Part shown: positions 1 to 7,211 of the stretch, in pieces | Position numbering within the stretch: the first letter of the stretch is position 1 | How the letters are laid out: each line of letters begins with the position of its first letter | Source: an uncultured Bacteroidales bacterium | GTDB taxonomy: Bacteria; Bacteroidota; Bacteroidia; Bacteroidales; UBA932 | Assembly: GCA_900317065.1 (NCBI GenBank) | Contig: ONFK01000027.1 | Location: 1-11,435, forward strand | DNA: 11,435 bases | Reading direction: 5' to 3' | Notes under the pieces: model-generated | Databases searched by the model: none | Told to the model about the DNA's origin: nothing | Seen by the model: only the letters and a program-made list of their open reading frames with translations | Program-made: the position numbers and the translations under genes

Positions 1-1701
1 GAGACTGTGCAGGACGTCTACAACCCCAACGTGTATTCCGAAACGGGAAACTTCAACAACGGTTACGGCCAGATAAGCAACTGGAAGGACGACAATCTGG
101 TGGTCGACGTCTACGGCACCTACGACAAAGTGTTCGCGGAGAAGCATCACCTGACCGCGATGCTCGGCTATTCCTACGAGCACTATAAGTCCCGTTCGTC
201 GAGCCTTACGGGCGTGGAATTCGTCAATGAGACCCTCGGCAACGAAAACCTGCAGGCCGGAAATCCCGAACTCTACAGGATTACCAACGGGCTCTCCGAG
301 AGCGAACTGGTTTCCGGGCTCACCCGTTTCAACTACGGATACGACAACCGTTATCTCGTGACTTTCACCGCCCGTGCGGACGGCTCGTCAAAATTCGGCG
401 CGGGCAACAAGTGGGCGTTCTTCCCCTCCGGGGCCTTCAGCTGGAACGCACATAACGAGAGCTTCCTCAAGGACGTGAAGCAGATCGACGCGCTCAAGTT
501 CCGTGCTTCCTACGGTATCTCCGGCAACCAGGGCATTTCGCCCTACCAGACGCTCAGCCGTTTCGGTCAGCACAAATACTACTACAATGGCTCGTGGATG
601 ACCGCCATCGGCCCCGGTTACAAATCCGGCACGACGGGTGAGAGCGGCATCTATGCAGTCTGGAGCGGTATCGCCAACGAGAATCTCAAATGGGAGACGA
701 CTTCCCAGCTCGACCTTGGCATGGACGTCAGCCTTTTCGGCAACAGGCTCAATCTCACCGTAGATGTCTACGACAAGATTACCGACGGCCTGCTCCGCGA
801 GCGTAACATCGCCCCTTCCTCCGGTTTCGACCGTATGTGGGTGAACGACGGAAAGATACGCAACCGTGGCGTGGAGGCCACCCTGGACGGTATCATCTAC
901 TCTGACAGGGATTGGAAAATCGGAGCCACCGCGGTGTTCTCGCACAACCGCAACAGGGTTGTAAGCCTTGGCAACGCCATCGAGGCCGGCCTCATGACCG
1001 ATTCCAATACCGGAATGCAGTACGAGTATTCCGGAAACAGCCTCGGGCAGTTCCGCGGATATACCAATATCCTCGCCATCGACCAACCCATGTTCGTATT
1101 TTACGGATACAAGGTCGACGGTATAGTGCAGAGCCTGGAAGAGGGCCTTACCGCCGGACTTACCGGCAACGACGCCGAAGCGGGCGAGTTCAAATATGTC
1201 GACTTCGACGGCAGCGGCACCGTGGATGAAAGCGACCGTACCATCATAGGCGATCCGAATCCGGATTTTCTCGCTTCCCTGAGTCTCGACGTAAGCTGGA
1301 AGAATTTCGACGCCAGCATCTTCTTCAACGGCGTGTTCGGAAACGACGTGATCAACACCCAGCGTTTCGGTCTGCCTTCCAACAACCCTCTCCGCTGGAC
1401 TTCCGACAATCCGAACAACGATTATCCCAGCCTGCGTGACGACCGCTCCACCAAGTTTTCCGAATGGTGGGTGGAAGACGGTTCCTTCGTCCGCATTCAG
1501 ACAGTCTCCTTCGGATACACGCTTCCGCTGCGGGGAAAACTGTCCTTCATGGACAGCCTCCGTTTCTACGTGAATATTGACAATCTCTACACTTTCACTA
1601 AATTTACAGGCTACGACCCCGAGGTCGGCGCAAACGGGATTTACAGCGGGGGATATCCCCGTCTGAGAAAGTGGACTTTCGGAATCGACTTTAACTTTTA
1701 A
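1..1701 (+). CDS. susC: SusC-type TonB-dependent outer membrane transporter, 3' part only
   Basis: The reading frame is open from base 1, so the gene enters from outside the window; the visible 566 residues are roughly the C-terminal half of a family that is usually about 1000 residues. What is seen is beta-barrel sequence with alternating aromatic strands, an acidic loop near nt 1199-1234 (DFDGSGTVDESD) followed by the TIIGDPNPDF motif that is very typical of SusC/RagA barrels, and a C-terminus ending in FGIDFNF, whose final Phe matches the usual outer-membrane barrel insertion signal. SusC proteins import oligosaccharides across the outer membrane using TonB energy, in a pedal-bin complex with SusD. 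The stop codon TAA overlaps the next start (TAATG), coupling it to the susD gene. The signal peptide, carboxypeptidase-D-like domain and plug are not visible. The glycan cannot be read from this part; the downstream GH26 genes suggest a mannan. Confidence 0.95.
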   Translation, partial: ETVQDVYNPNVYSETGNFNNGYGQISNWKDDNLVVDVYGTYDKVFAEKHHLTAMLGYSYEHYKSRSSSLTGVEFVNETLGNENLQAGNPELYRITNGLSESELVSGLTRFNYGYDNRYLVTFTARADGSSKFGAGNKWAFFPSGAFSWNAHNESFLKDVKQIDALKFRASYGISGNQGISPYQTLSRFGQHKYYYNGSWMTAIGPGYKSGTTGESGIYAVWSGIANENLKWETTSQLDLGMDVSLFGNRLNLTVDVYDKITDGLLRERNIAPSSGFDRMWVNDGKIRNRGVEATLDGIIYSDRDWKIGATAVFSHNRNRVVSLGNAIEAGLMTDSNTGMQYEYSGNSLGQFRGYTNILAIDQPMFVFYGYKVDGIVQSLEEGLTAGLTGNDAEAGEFKYVDFDGSGTVDESDRTIIGDPNPDFLASLSLDVSWKNFDASIFFNGVFGNDVINTQRFGLPSNNPLRWTSDNPNNDYPSLRDDRSTKFSEWWVEDGSFVRIQTVSFGYTLPLRGKLSFMDSLRFYVNIDNLYTFTKFTGYDPEVGANGIYSGGYPRLRKWTFGIDFNF

Positions 1702-3227
1702 TGAATACAGCCATGAATAACAAGATTTCAGCTTTGTTGATTGCAGCTTTACTCTTTGCGGGCTGTTCTTTGAATGAATATCCTTACGGCTTCTATTCGG
1801 AGGGCAATTTCTACAAGACCCCTGCGGATGCGGAGTCTGCCACCATGTATATCTACGATGCCATCACCTATATCGAGTATTCCCGCGCCATCGTATTCCT
1901 CGGAGGCATGAACTCCGATGAACTCGATCCGAAAGGTGACGCCACGCCCTCGGTCCGGGACCTGGACGCCTGGAGCCAGAACAACTTCAAGACGAATACC
2001 ACGCTGGGCAACTTCTTCAAGTATTCATATATCACCATAAACAGGGCGAACGCCGTAATCAAGAACGTTTCCGGCATGAATCTCGACGAGAATCTGCGCA
2101 ACCGTTATGTGGGCGAAGCCTACTTCATGCGCGCATACTCGTATTTCAATCTCGCCCGCAATTTCGGACGTGTTCCCGTGCACATGGATGTGGTCGCCAA
2201 GCTTGAAGACACCCAGGCCGGACTCCCCGAAAGTCTGGACGCCATGTGGAACTACGTGATCTCCGATCTCGAAGAAGCCATCAGGCTCCTGCCCTATTAT
2301 GCCAAGCCGGAACCCGGGCGTGCGGACAAGGCCGCAGCGCAGTCCCTGCTTGCCAAGACCTACCTGTATCTCGCCTCGGCCAAGGATTACGATACGCCCC
2401 AGTATTCCTCCATGTCCTTTGATGTGGACCAGTATTACGCCAAGGCGGCCGAGTATGCAGGATACGTGGTGGACAATGCGGAACAGACGACCTATCACTT
2501 CGACGACGACCTCATGCATATCTACGATGTGAACTACCCTGACGGGCCGGAGCACATCTTTATAATGAGCATGGACCGTACCGGAGAGACGGAAGGACAG
2601 TACTCGAAGATTTCCAAGATGTACATTCCGTACATTTCCGGAAGTACCGTCTACCTGAAGCAGGGAGATACCGAGAATCTGGTCCCTACCCACGACGGAT
2701 GGTCGGAGTACAAGACCAACATCGATTTCTACAATTCATACGAGACGGGCGATCTCCGCAAGGACTGGCTCATCTGCAGGGAAGTGTACGATGCCACCGG
2801 AGCCGTGGCCGCTTCCTATCCCGGAGCCCTGACCTATCCGTTCTGCCGCAAGTACATCGATCCGGCATTCAACGGCGACAAGACGTCCACGAAACCTTTC
2901 CTGATCCGTTTCTCGGACATCGCCCTGACTTACGCCGAAGCCGCAGGCCCCGGCGCCAAGTCTTACGAACTTGTGAATTACATACGTCACAGGGCCGGTC
3001 TTGGAGACCTTGCTCCCGGCCTTTCCGTCGCGGATTTCCGTAAGGCTGTGATCAAGGAGCGCGTCTATGAACTCGCGTTCGAGGGCAACATAACCTACGA
3101 CCTCCGGCGTACATGCAGCCTGCACACCGTAGCTGCCGTACAGGGACAGGGTATCACCAACGAAGAAGATGTTCTCTTCTATCCCATACCTTCCATCGAG
3201 ACGGATCTCAATCCTAACATCCAGTAA
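1701..3227 (+). CDS. susD: SusD/RagB-type glycan-binding lipoprotein
   Basis: A 508-residue surface lipoprotein that pairs with the preceding SusC and captures oligosaccharides for import. A signal peptide ends in a lipobox at LLFAGC (Cys22). Family marks follow in order: the EGNFYKTPADAE opening (34-45), the TPR-like helix AYFMRAYSYFNLARNFG (140-156), the C-terminal LIRFSDIALTYAEA (401-414), NYIRHRAGLG (426-435), and ERVYELAFEG...YDLRRT (453-471). Length is normal for the family. The first ATG overlaps the susC stop by 1 bp. A second in-frame ATG at 1713 gives a cleaner signal peptide (MNNKISALL...), and either could be used. The gene ends 2 bp before the next one. In most SusD proteins the C-terminal motif reads EG.R..DLRR; here it is EGNITYDLRR, a small variation. 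Confidence 0.95.
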   Translation: MNTAMNNKISALLIAALLFAGCSLNEYPYGFYSEGNFYKTPADAESATMYIYDAITYIEYSRAIVFLGGMNSDELDPKGDATPSVRDLDAWSQNNFKTNTTLGNFFKYSYITINRANAVIKNVSGMNLDENLRNRYVGEAYFMRAYSYFNLARNFGRVPVHMDVVAKLEDTQAGLPESLDAMWNYVISDLEEAIRLLPYYAKPEPGRADKAAAQSLLAKTYLYLASAKDYDTPQYSSMSFDVDQYYAKAAEYAGYVVDNAEQTTYHFDDDLMHIYDVNYPDGPEHIFIMSMDRTGETEGQYSKISKMYIPYISGSTVYLKQGDTENLVPTHDGWSEYKTNIDFYNSYETGDLRKDWLICREVYDATGAVAASYPGALTYPFCRKYIDPAFNGDKTSTKPFLIRFSDIALTYAEAAGPGAKSYELVNYIRHRAGLGDLAPGLSVADFRKAVIKERVYELAFEGNITYDLRRTCSLHTVAAVQGQGITNEEDVLFYPIPSIETDLNPNIQ

Positions 3228-3229
3228 TC

Positions 3230-4870
3230 ATGAAAAGCAAGTTATTATTCATAGCATTGGGCGCTCTCACCCTCCTGAGCGCATGCACCAAGGATCCTTG
3301 GGCGGATGTAGAGAAAGGAGAATGGAACAACGACCATAAGATTCTCGACATCAAGTTCTCGGGACAGGCCGGCAAGGCCGCCATCAAGGAGGTCGATGAA
3401 ACTACCGGAACGATTACCGTCCAGCTTGTCTCCAACCTCGTGACCGACAAGTCCAAGGTGGGCATCGAAGTCCTGGACCTGTCGTACAAATCCAAGGCCG
3501 ACGTAGAGCGTGGCCAGACGATGGATTTCAGCGGTGACGCCCCCACCATCAAGGTGACATCCGCCACCGGGAAGTCCCGCGTGTATACAATAGACATGAC
3601 CGAGTTTACCGAACCTCTCATCGGCAAGTATGCCATAACCGGTTCCAAGATCTGGGGAGGCACGGGCCCCATGTACGGCGGCTCCGCACTCTTCGATCCC
3701 GTGGCGAAAGCCTCCTGCTGGAATTCCGAAGGTTATGGCCCTGCCGCCGAGTATGACGACTATCTGGAATTCACCCTGGAGGATTTCACTCCGGACGGCA
3801 ATCCCACCGGCAAATGCATTCACTACGGCGGCGTAGACGGTAAGCACTGGAACTGCCTGTTCATGGCGGATCAGAATCCTCTCGAGGTCATGGATATCGA
3901 CGTTCACAAATGGTATCGCAAGATTCCCGTGGGCGAAAGCACCTGGACCCATGATGTGGCCAGCGGCAACATCATCTTCACTGCCGCCGACGGGACCGTC
4001 AGCAAGGGTGTCATGGTGGAAGCCGGCGAGTATCAGGTCTACAAGGACGAAACCAGGGACATGAAGATTACCGTCGAAAAGAAGGCCTTCCTGTTCACCA
4101 TCACCCTCGAAGACGGTGCCGCCGACGACTGGACCAACATCTACAGCAATTACGACATGCTGGTTGCAAGGCCGCGTGCGTATTTCATCATGGTGGAGCC
4201 CGTGGACGGCATCCCTTCCGCTTCCGCGACCGAGGGCACCGAGGGCAAGAACACTGTCACCCCTCCCGACGACACTCCCGAGGAAGCCCTCGACCTGGCG
4301 GGCGACTGGGAGGTCAAGGAACTCTGGGTATATGGCGGAGCCAGCGGATGCGTGACCAAGGACAAGGCGGAAAGCAAGAGCTGGTGCTGGAACAACTGCA
4401 ACAACGAGCTGGACAACATTCTCAGTTTTACTCCTTCTGCCGAAGGTTCCCTCAGCGGCAAGCTCAACTATACTGCCGGCGCCGACGGGATATACTGGGA
4501 TTACATGTATGTAGGAAATAAAGCCGGGGTACCCCAGAACATAGATTGCAGTGAGTGGTACGGATGGCTGCCTCACGCAGAGACCTCCTACACCTACAAT
4601 CCCAAGGACGAATCCAATCCCGACGGAGGAGTGCTGGTGGTCAAGATGAGGGGCGTGCTCAGCTACAATGTGCCTCTGCTTCTTCCCGGCGAATACGTGT
4701 TCCTCGGGAAATCCAAGCTGGTGATAAGCGACAATTGCATCGCTCTCGCCCTGCCTCTGTCGGAAAGCGCATCGCCGGACACTACTTATCAGTGGACCGA
4801 CTATGACAGGTTCGTACACAGCCCGTTGCTCTATGTGATGGTATTCGAAAAACTGGAGGCGGGCGACTGA
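3230..4870 (+). CDS. Probable surface glycan-binding lipoprotein (SusE-position) with two homologous domains
   Basis: A 546-residue lipoprotein with a signal peptide and lipobox LLSAC (Cys19). I do not recognise a named family. Residues about 36-125 look like an Ig-like/PKD-like beta-sandwich of the kind common at the base of SGBPs. Two large domains follow (about 130-323 and 356-541) that align with each other: a CWN motif (163-165 and 386-388), a GK....(G)..DG..W block (194-207 and 410-423), a WY..(x)P block (228-233 and 443-448), GEY (267-269 and 487-489), a late Trp (301 and 522) and a closing YxxMV. A Thr/Glu/Pro-rich linker (about 325-355) separates them. No catalytic signature is seen. 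Position right after susD, lipidation, and repeated Trp/Tyr suggest it binds the target polysaccharide at the surface; this is inference. It ends in TGATG, overlapping the first GH26 gene by 1 bp. Confidence 0.85.
   Translation: MKSKLLFIALGALTLLSACTKDPWADVEKGEWNNDHKILDIKFSGQAGKAAIKEVDETTGTITVQLVSNLVTDKSKVGIEVLDLSYKSKADVERGQTMDFSGDAPTIKVTSATGKSRVYTIDMTEFTEPLIGKYAITGSKIWGGTGPMYGGSALFDPVAKASCWNSEGYGPAAEYDDYLEFTLEDFTPDGNPTGKCIHYGGVDGKHWNCLFMADQNPLEVMDIDVHKWYRKIPVGESTWTHDVASGNIIFTAADGTVSKGVMVEAGEYQVYKDETRDMKITVEKKAFLFTITLEDGAADDWTNIYSNYDMLVARPRAYFIMVEPVDGIPSASATEGTEGKNTVTPPDDTPEEALDLAGDWEVKELWVYGGASGCVTKDKAESKSWCWNNCNNELDNILSFTPSAEGSLSGKLNYTAGADGIYWDYMYVGNKAGVPQNIDCSEWYGWLPHAETSYTYNPKDESNPDGGVLVVKMRGVLSYNVPLLLPGEYVFLGKSKLVISDNCIALALPLSESASPDTTYQWTDYDRFVHSPLLYVMVFEKLEAGD
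3617..4198 (+). repeat. Internal domain repeat, copy 1 (SGBP-like protein residues 130-323)
   Basis: This is the protein-level repeat unit that pairs with copy 2. Shared marks are L.G.., WGG/YGG, CWN, D..L.F, GK...Y, DG..W, WY....P, GEY, W...YD and Y.MV in the same order. The DNA itself is diverged, so this is an old duplication seen at amino-acid level rather than a nucleotide repeat. Confidence 0.7.
4295..4852 (+). repeat. Internal domain repeat, copy 2 (SGBP-like protein residues 356-541)
   Basis: Second copy of the domain above, slightly shorter and richer in Trp/Tyr around the proposed binding face (W366, W385 and W387 of SWCWNN, W423, W443, Y444, W447). It has more cysteines than copy 1 (C374, C386, C390, C440), which could form disulfides after export. 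Confidence 0.7.
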
Positions 4871-6045
4871 TGAAGCGTTACCTGATACCGATTCTTCTCG
4901 CAGCCATCCCTCTTTGCTTTTCCTGCAAGGGGGATGGGCCTGCGGAGAAGGATGACAAAGAGGTGGAAACGACAGTCCTGAAGCTTGTCGATGCCGAAGC
5001 GACCCCTGAGACCAAGGCCCTGTATTCCAACCTGTGGGCCATCCGGGAGAAAGGATGGATGTTCGGGCATCAGAGCGACCTGGTCTGTGGCAGGAATTGG
5101 GAATATGAAGAGGGCGGATCCGACACCAGAGCGGTGTGCGGGGATTATCCTGCAGTTTTCGCCGTCGACGTAGCCTCGTTCATGGACGGGCGCAAGGCGG
5201 CTTTCCAGGACACTCTGGAAAACCCGGTGAAACGCCGTACGATAAAGGAAGCCTACGACCGTGGAATGGTGGTGATGGCCTGCCTTCATCTGAACAATCC
5301 TCTTACCGGTGGCGATTCCTGGGACAACTCCAGCAACAAGGTGGCCGCTTCCATCCTCGAAAAGGGCAGTGAGACCAATGTCCTGTTCGACAGCTGGCTG
5401 GACAATCTGGCCGCGCTTTCGCGGAGCCTGAAAGGTGGCGACGGGGTGCAGATTCCCATAATCCTGCGTCCTTTCCACGAACATGGCCATGAGTGGAGCT
5501 GGTGGGGACGTTCCTGTACGACGGCTGCTGAATACGTGGCTTTATGGCGGTATCTGGTGGACGGAATGATTGCCAGGGGAGTGCATAATTTCATCTATGC
5601 CTCTTCTCCCGCCATGAACTCCGAGCAGACGGAATCGGACTTTACCTACCGTTGGCCCGGGGACGATTACGTCGATTTCATGGGAATGGACTGCTATGTG
5701 GGACTGAACAACAATAAATTCCTGAACAACCTCAAACTCCTGAAGAAGGTGTCCGAAGAAAAGCTCAAGCCTGCCGGCGTGACAGAAATCGGCGTAGAGC
5801 ATTTTTCCGCAGAGGATTACTGGATAAAGAACATCGCGGCTCCCATGGCGAACCGCAAGATGAGCATGCTGGTTACATGGACGAATGAATACTCTCCGAT
5901 GGGACAGGACAGGAACTACTTTTCGGTATTCCCCGGGCATCCGTCGGAGGGATCTTTCAGGGAAATGTATTTCCGTCCGGACACCTTTTTCTGCGAAGAC
6001 CTGCCAGACATGTACGTCATGGCGGAAAACATAACAGTTGAATGA
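4870..6045 (+). CDS. GH26 family glycoside hydrolase, probable beta-mannanase (copy A), lipoprotein
   Basis: A 391-residue TIM-barrel enzyme of family GH26 (clan GH-A, retaining). The family signature is clear: ALYSNLWAIREKGWMFGHQ (50-68), GDYPAVFAVD (91-100), HLNNP (140-144), RPFHEH..EWSWWG (200-213) with E204 as likely acid/base, WPGDDYVDFMGMDCY (262-276), and VTEIG (304-308) with E306 as likely nucleophile. GH26 members mostly cut beta-1,4-mannan, glucomannan or galactomannan; beta-1,3-xylan and mixed-linkage glucan activities also exist, so substrate is inferred. The signal peptide ends at Cys19 (LCFSC, a loose lipobox), followed by an acidic stretch (KGDGPAEKDDKE) like the lipoprotein export signal of surface proteins in this phylum. 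Start overlaps the previous stop by 1 bp. Close paralogue of the next gene; a Cys at 73 is absent from the other copy. Confidence 0.9.
   Translation: MKRYLIPILLAAIPLCFSCKGDGPAEKDDKEVETTVLKLVDAEATPETKALYSNLWAIREKGWMFGHQSDLVCGRNWEYEEGGSDTRAVCGDYPAVFAVDVASFMDGRKAAFQDTLENPVKRRTIKEAYDRGMVVMACLHLNNPLTGGDSWDNSSNKVAASILEKGSETNVLFDSWLDNLAALSRSLKGGDGVQIPIILRPFHEHGHEWSWWGRSCTTAAEYVALWRYLVDGMIARGVHNFIYASSPAMNSEQTESDFTYRWPGDDYVDFMGMDCYVGLNNNKFLNNLKLLKKVSEEKLKPAGVTEIGVEHFSAEDYWIKNIAAPMANRKMSMLVTWTNEYSPMGQDRNYFSVFPGHPSEGSFREMYFRPDTFFCEDLPDMYVMAENITVE
5836..5880 (+). repeat. Near-identical 45-bp segment shared by the two GH26 genes (copy A)
   Basis: This segment codes for AAPMANRKMSMLVTW and matches 7002-7046 at 44 of 45 bases (the one difference is at 5866). 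The surrounding genes are much more diverged. A second exact 20-bp match lies at 5137-5156 and 6309-6328. Confidence 0.9.
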
Positions 6046-7211
6046 TGAAGAGTTTAGTTATCGCCGCCCTGATGGCGGCACCCCTGTTGCTGAGCTGCAG
6101 CAAACCGGAAAGCGGCAAAGAAGAACCTGCGGAAGTCGGGGAAGTGGTGCTGAGCATGGCCGATCCTTCCGCCACCGCCGAAACCAAGGCCCTTTATTCG
6201 AATCTCTGGGCTATCAGGGACAAGGGCTGGATGTTCGGCCATCACGACGATCTGATGTATGGCCGCAAATGGTATGGCGAACAGGGAGCTTCGGACACCA
6301 AGGCTGTATGCGGGGATTATCCTGCAGTATATGCCCTGGACCTGGCTTCATTCATGGACGAGAGAGCCGAGACCGAACTCGATGACAACGCTCTCCGGAT
6401 AAGGTGCATGAAGGATGCCTACAACCGCGGAATGGTGATTATCGCCTGTATGCACCTGAACAACCCTCTGACCGGTGGAGATGCCTGGGACAACTCGAAC
6501 AGGCAGGTGGCCGCTGAAATACTCAAGGAGGGCAGCGCCGTCAGGACCAAGTTCAATTCCTGGCTGGACCGTCTTGCAAGGCTTGCGGTCAACCTGAAAG
6601 GGGCCGACGGCAAGAATATCCCCATAATAATCCGGCCGTTCCACGAGCATACCCAGGAATGGAGCTGGTGGGGATCCTCCTGCACGACTGAAAAGGAATT
6701 CAAGGAACTCTGGCAGTATTTCGTGAACTACATGAAGGCTTCCGGAGTGCACAGTTTCATCTATGCGATCTCTCCCCAGATGGACAAGGCCAGGACCGAA
6801 TCCGATTTCCTCTTCCGCTGGCCGGGGGACGAATATGTCGATTTCATAGGGATGGACTGTTATCAGGGCATCAACAACAATGTTTTCGTGAACAATCTCA
6901 AGGTGCTCGGCAAATTGTCCTCCACAAAGATGAAACCTGCCGGCGTCACCGAAACCGGAGTGGAAGGTTTCAAACAGGAAGATTACTGGACCACCAACAT
7001 AGCGGCTCCCATGGCGAACCGCAAGATGAGCCTGCTGGTTACATGGCGCAACAAATACGACCCCATGGAACAGGGCAGCCACTATTTCTCGGTCTTCCCG
7101 GGACACGTGTCCGAGAATTCGTTCAAAACCATGTATGAGCGTTCGGACACATTCTTCTGCAATGATCTTCCCGACATGTACGTCCCAGCCGAAAACATAT
7201 CCGTAAAATGA
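6042..7211 (+). CDS. GH26 family glycoside hydrolase, probable beta-mannanase (copy B), lipoprotein
   Basis: A 389-residue paralogue of the upstream GH26, similar over its whole length (about 60% or more identical by eye). Active-site blocks are kept: RPFHEH (198-203) with E202 as likely acid/base, EWSWWG (206-211), WPGDEYVDFIGMDCY (260-274), VTETG (302-306) with E304 as likely nucleophile. Signal peptide with a good lipobox LLLSC (Cys19) and an acidic tail after it. Differences near the active site include HGHEW to HTQEW, WGRSC to WGSSC, and EIGVEH to ETGVEG, which could shift subsite preference. Start: ATGATG at 6042; the first ATG overlaps the upstream stop by 4 bp, the second (6045) by 1 bp, and either keeps the signal peptide. 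Its own stop overlaps the next start (ATGA). Confidence 0.9.
   Translation: MMKSLVIAALMAAPLLLSCSKPESGKEEPAEVGEVVLSMADPSATAETKALYSNLWAIRDKGWMFGHHDDLMYGRKWYGEQGASDTKAVCGDYPAVYALDLASFMDERAETELDDNALRIRCMKDAYNRGMVIIACMHLNNPLTGGDAWDNSNRQVAAEILKEGSAVRTKFNSWLDRLARLAVNLKGADGKNIPIIIRPFHEHTQEWSWWGSSCTTEKEFKELWQYFVNYMKASGVHSFIYAISPQMDKARTESDFLFRWPGDEYVDFIGMDCYQGINNNVFVNNLKVLGKLSSTKMKPAGVTETGVEGFKQEDYWTTNIAAPMANRKMSLLVTWRNKYDPMEQGSHYFSVFPGHVSENSFKTMYERSDTFFCNDLPDMYVPAENISVK
7002..7046 (+). repeat. Near-identical 45-bp segment shared by the two GH26 genes (copy B)
   Basis: Partner of the segment at 5836-5880, with a single mismatch at 7032 (Met to Leu). Third codon positions are also conserved here, unlike most of the gene pair. 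Confidence 0.9.

Noticed and set aside
1199..1234. EF-hand or dockerin-like acidic loop (DFDGSGTVDESD) as a separate domain
   Set aside because: This loop with the following TIIGDPNPDF is a normal feature of SusC/RagA barrels, not an added dockerin.
3245..4819. 524-residue open frame on the - strand opposite the SGBP-like gene
   Set aside because: It is a shadow of a GC-rich, codon-biased + strand gene with a signal peptide, lipobox and domain repeat. The antisense translation shows low-complexity Val/Gly/His-rich sequence with no recognisable domain.
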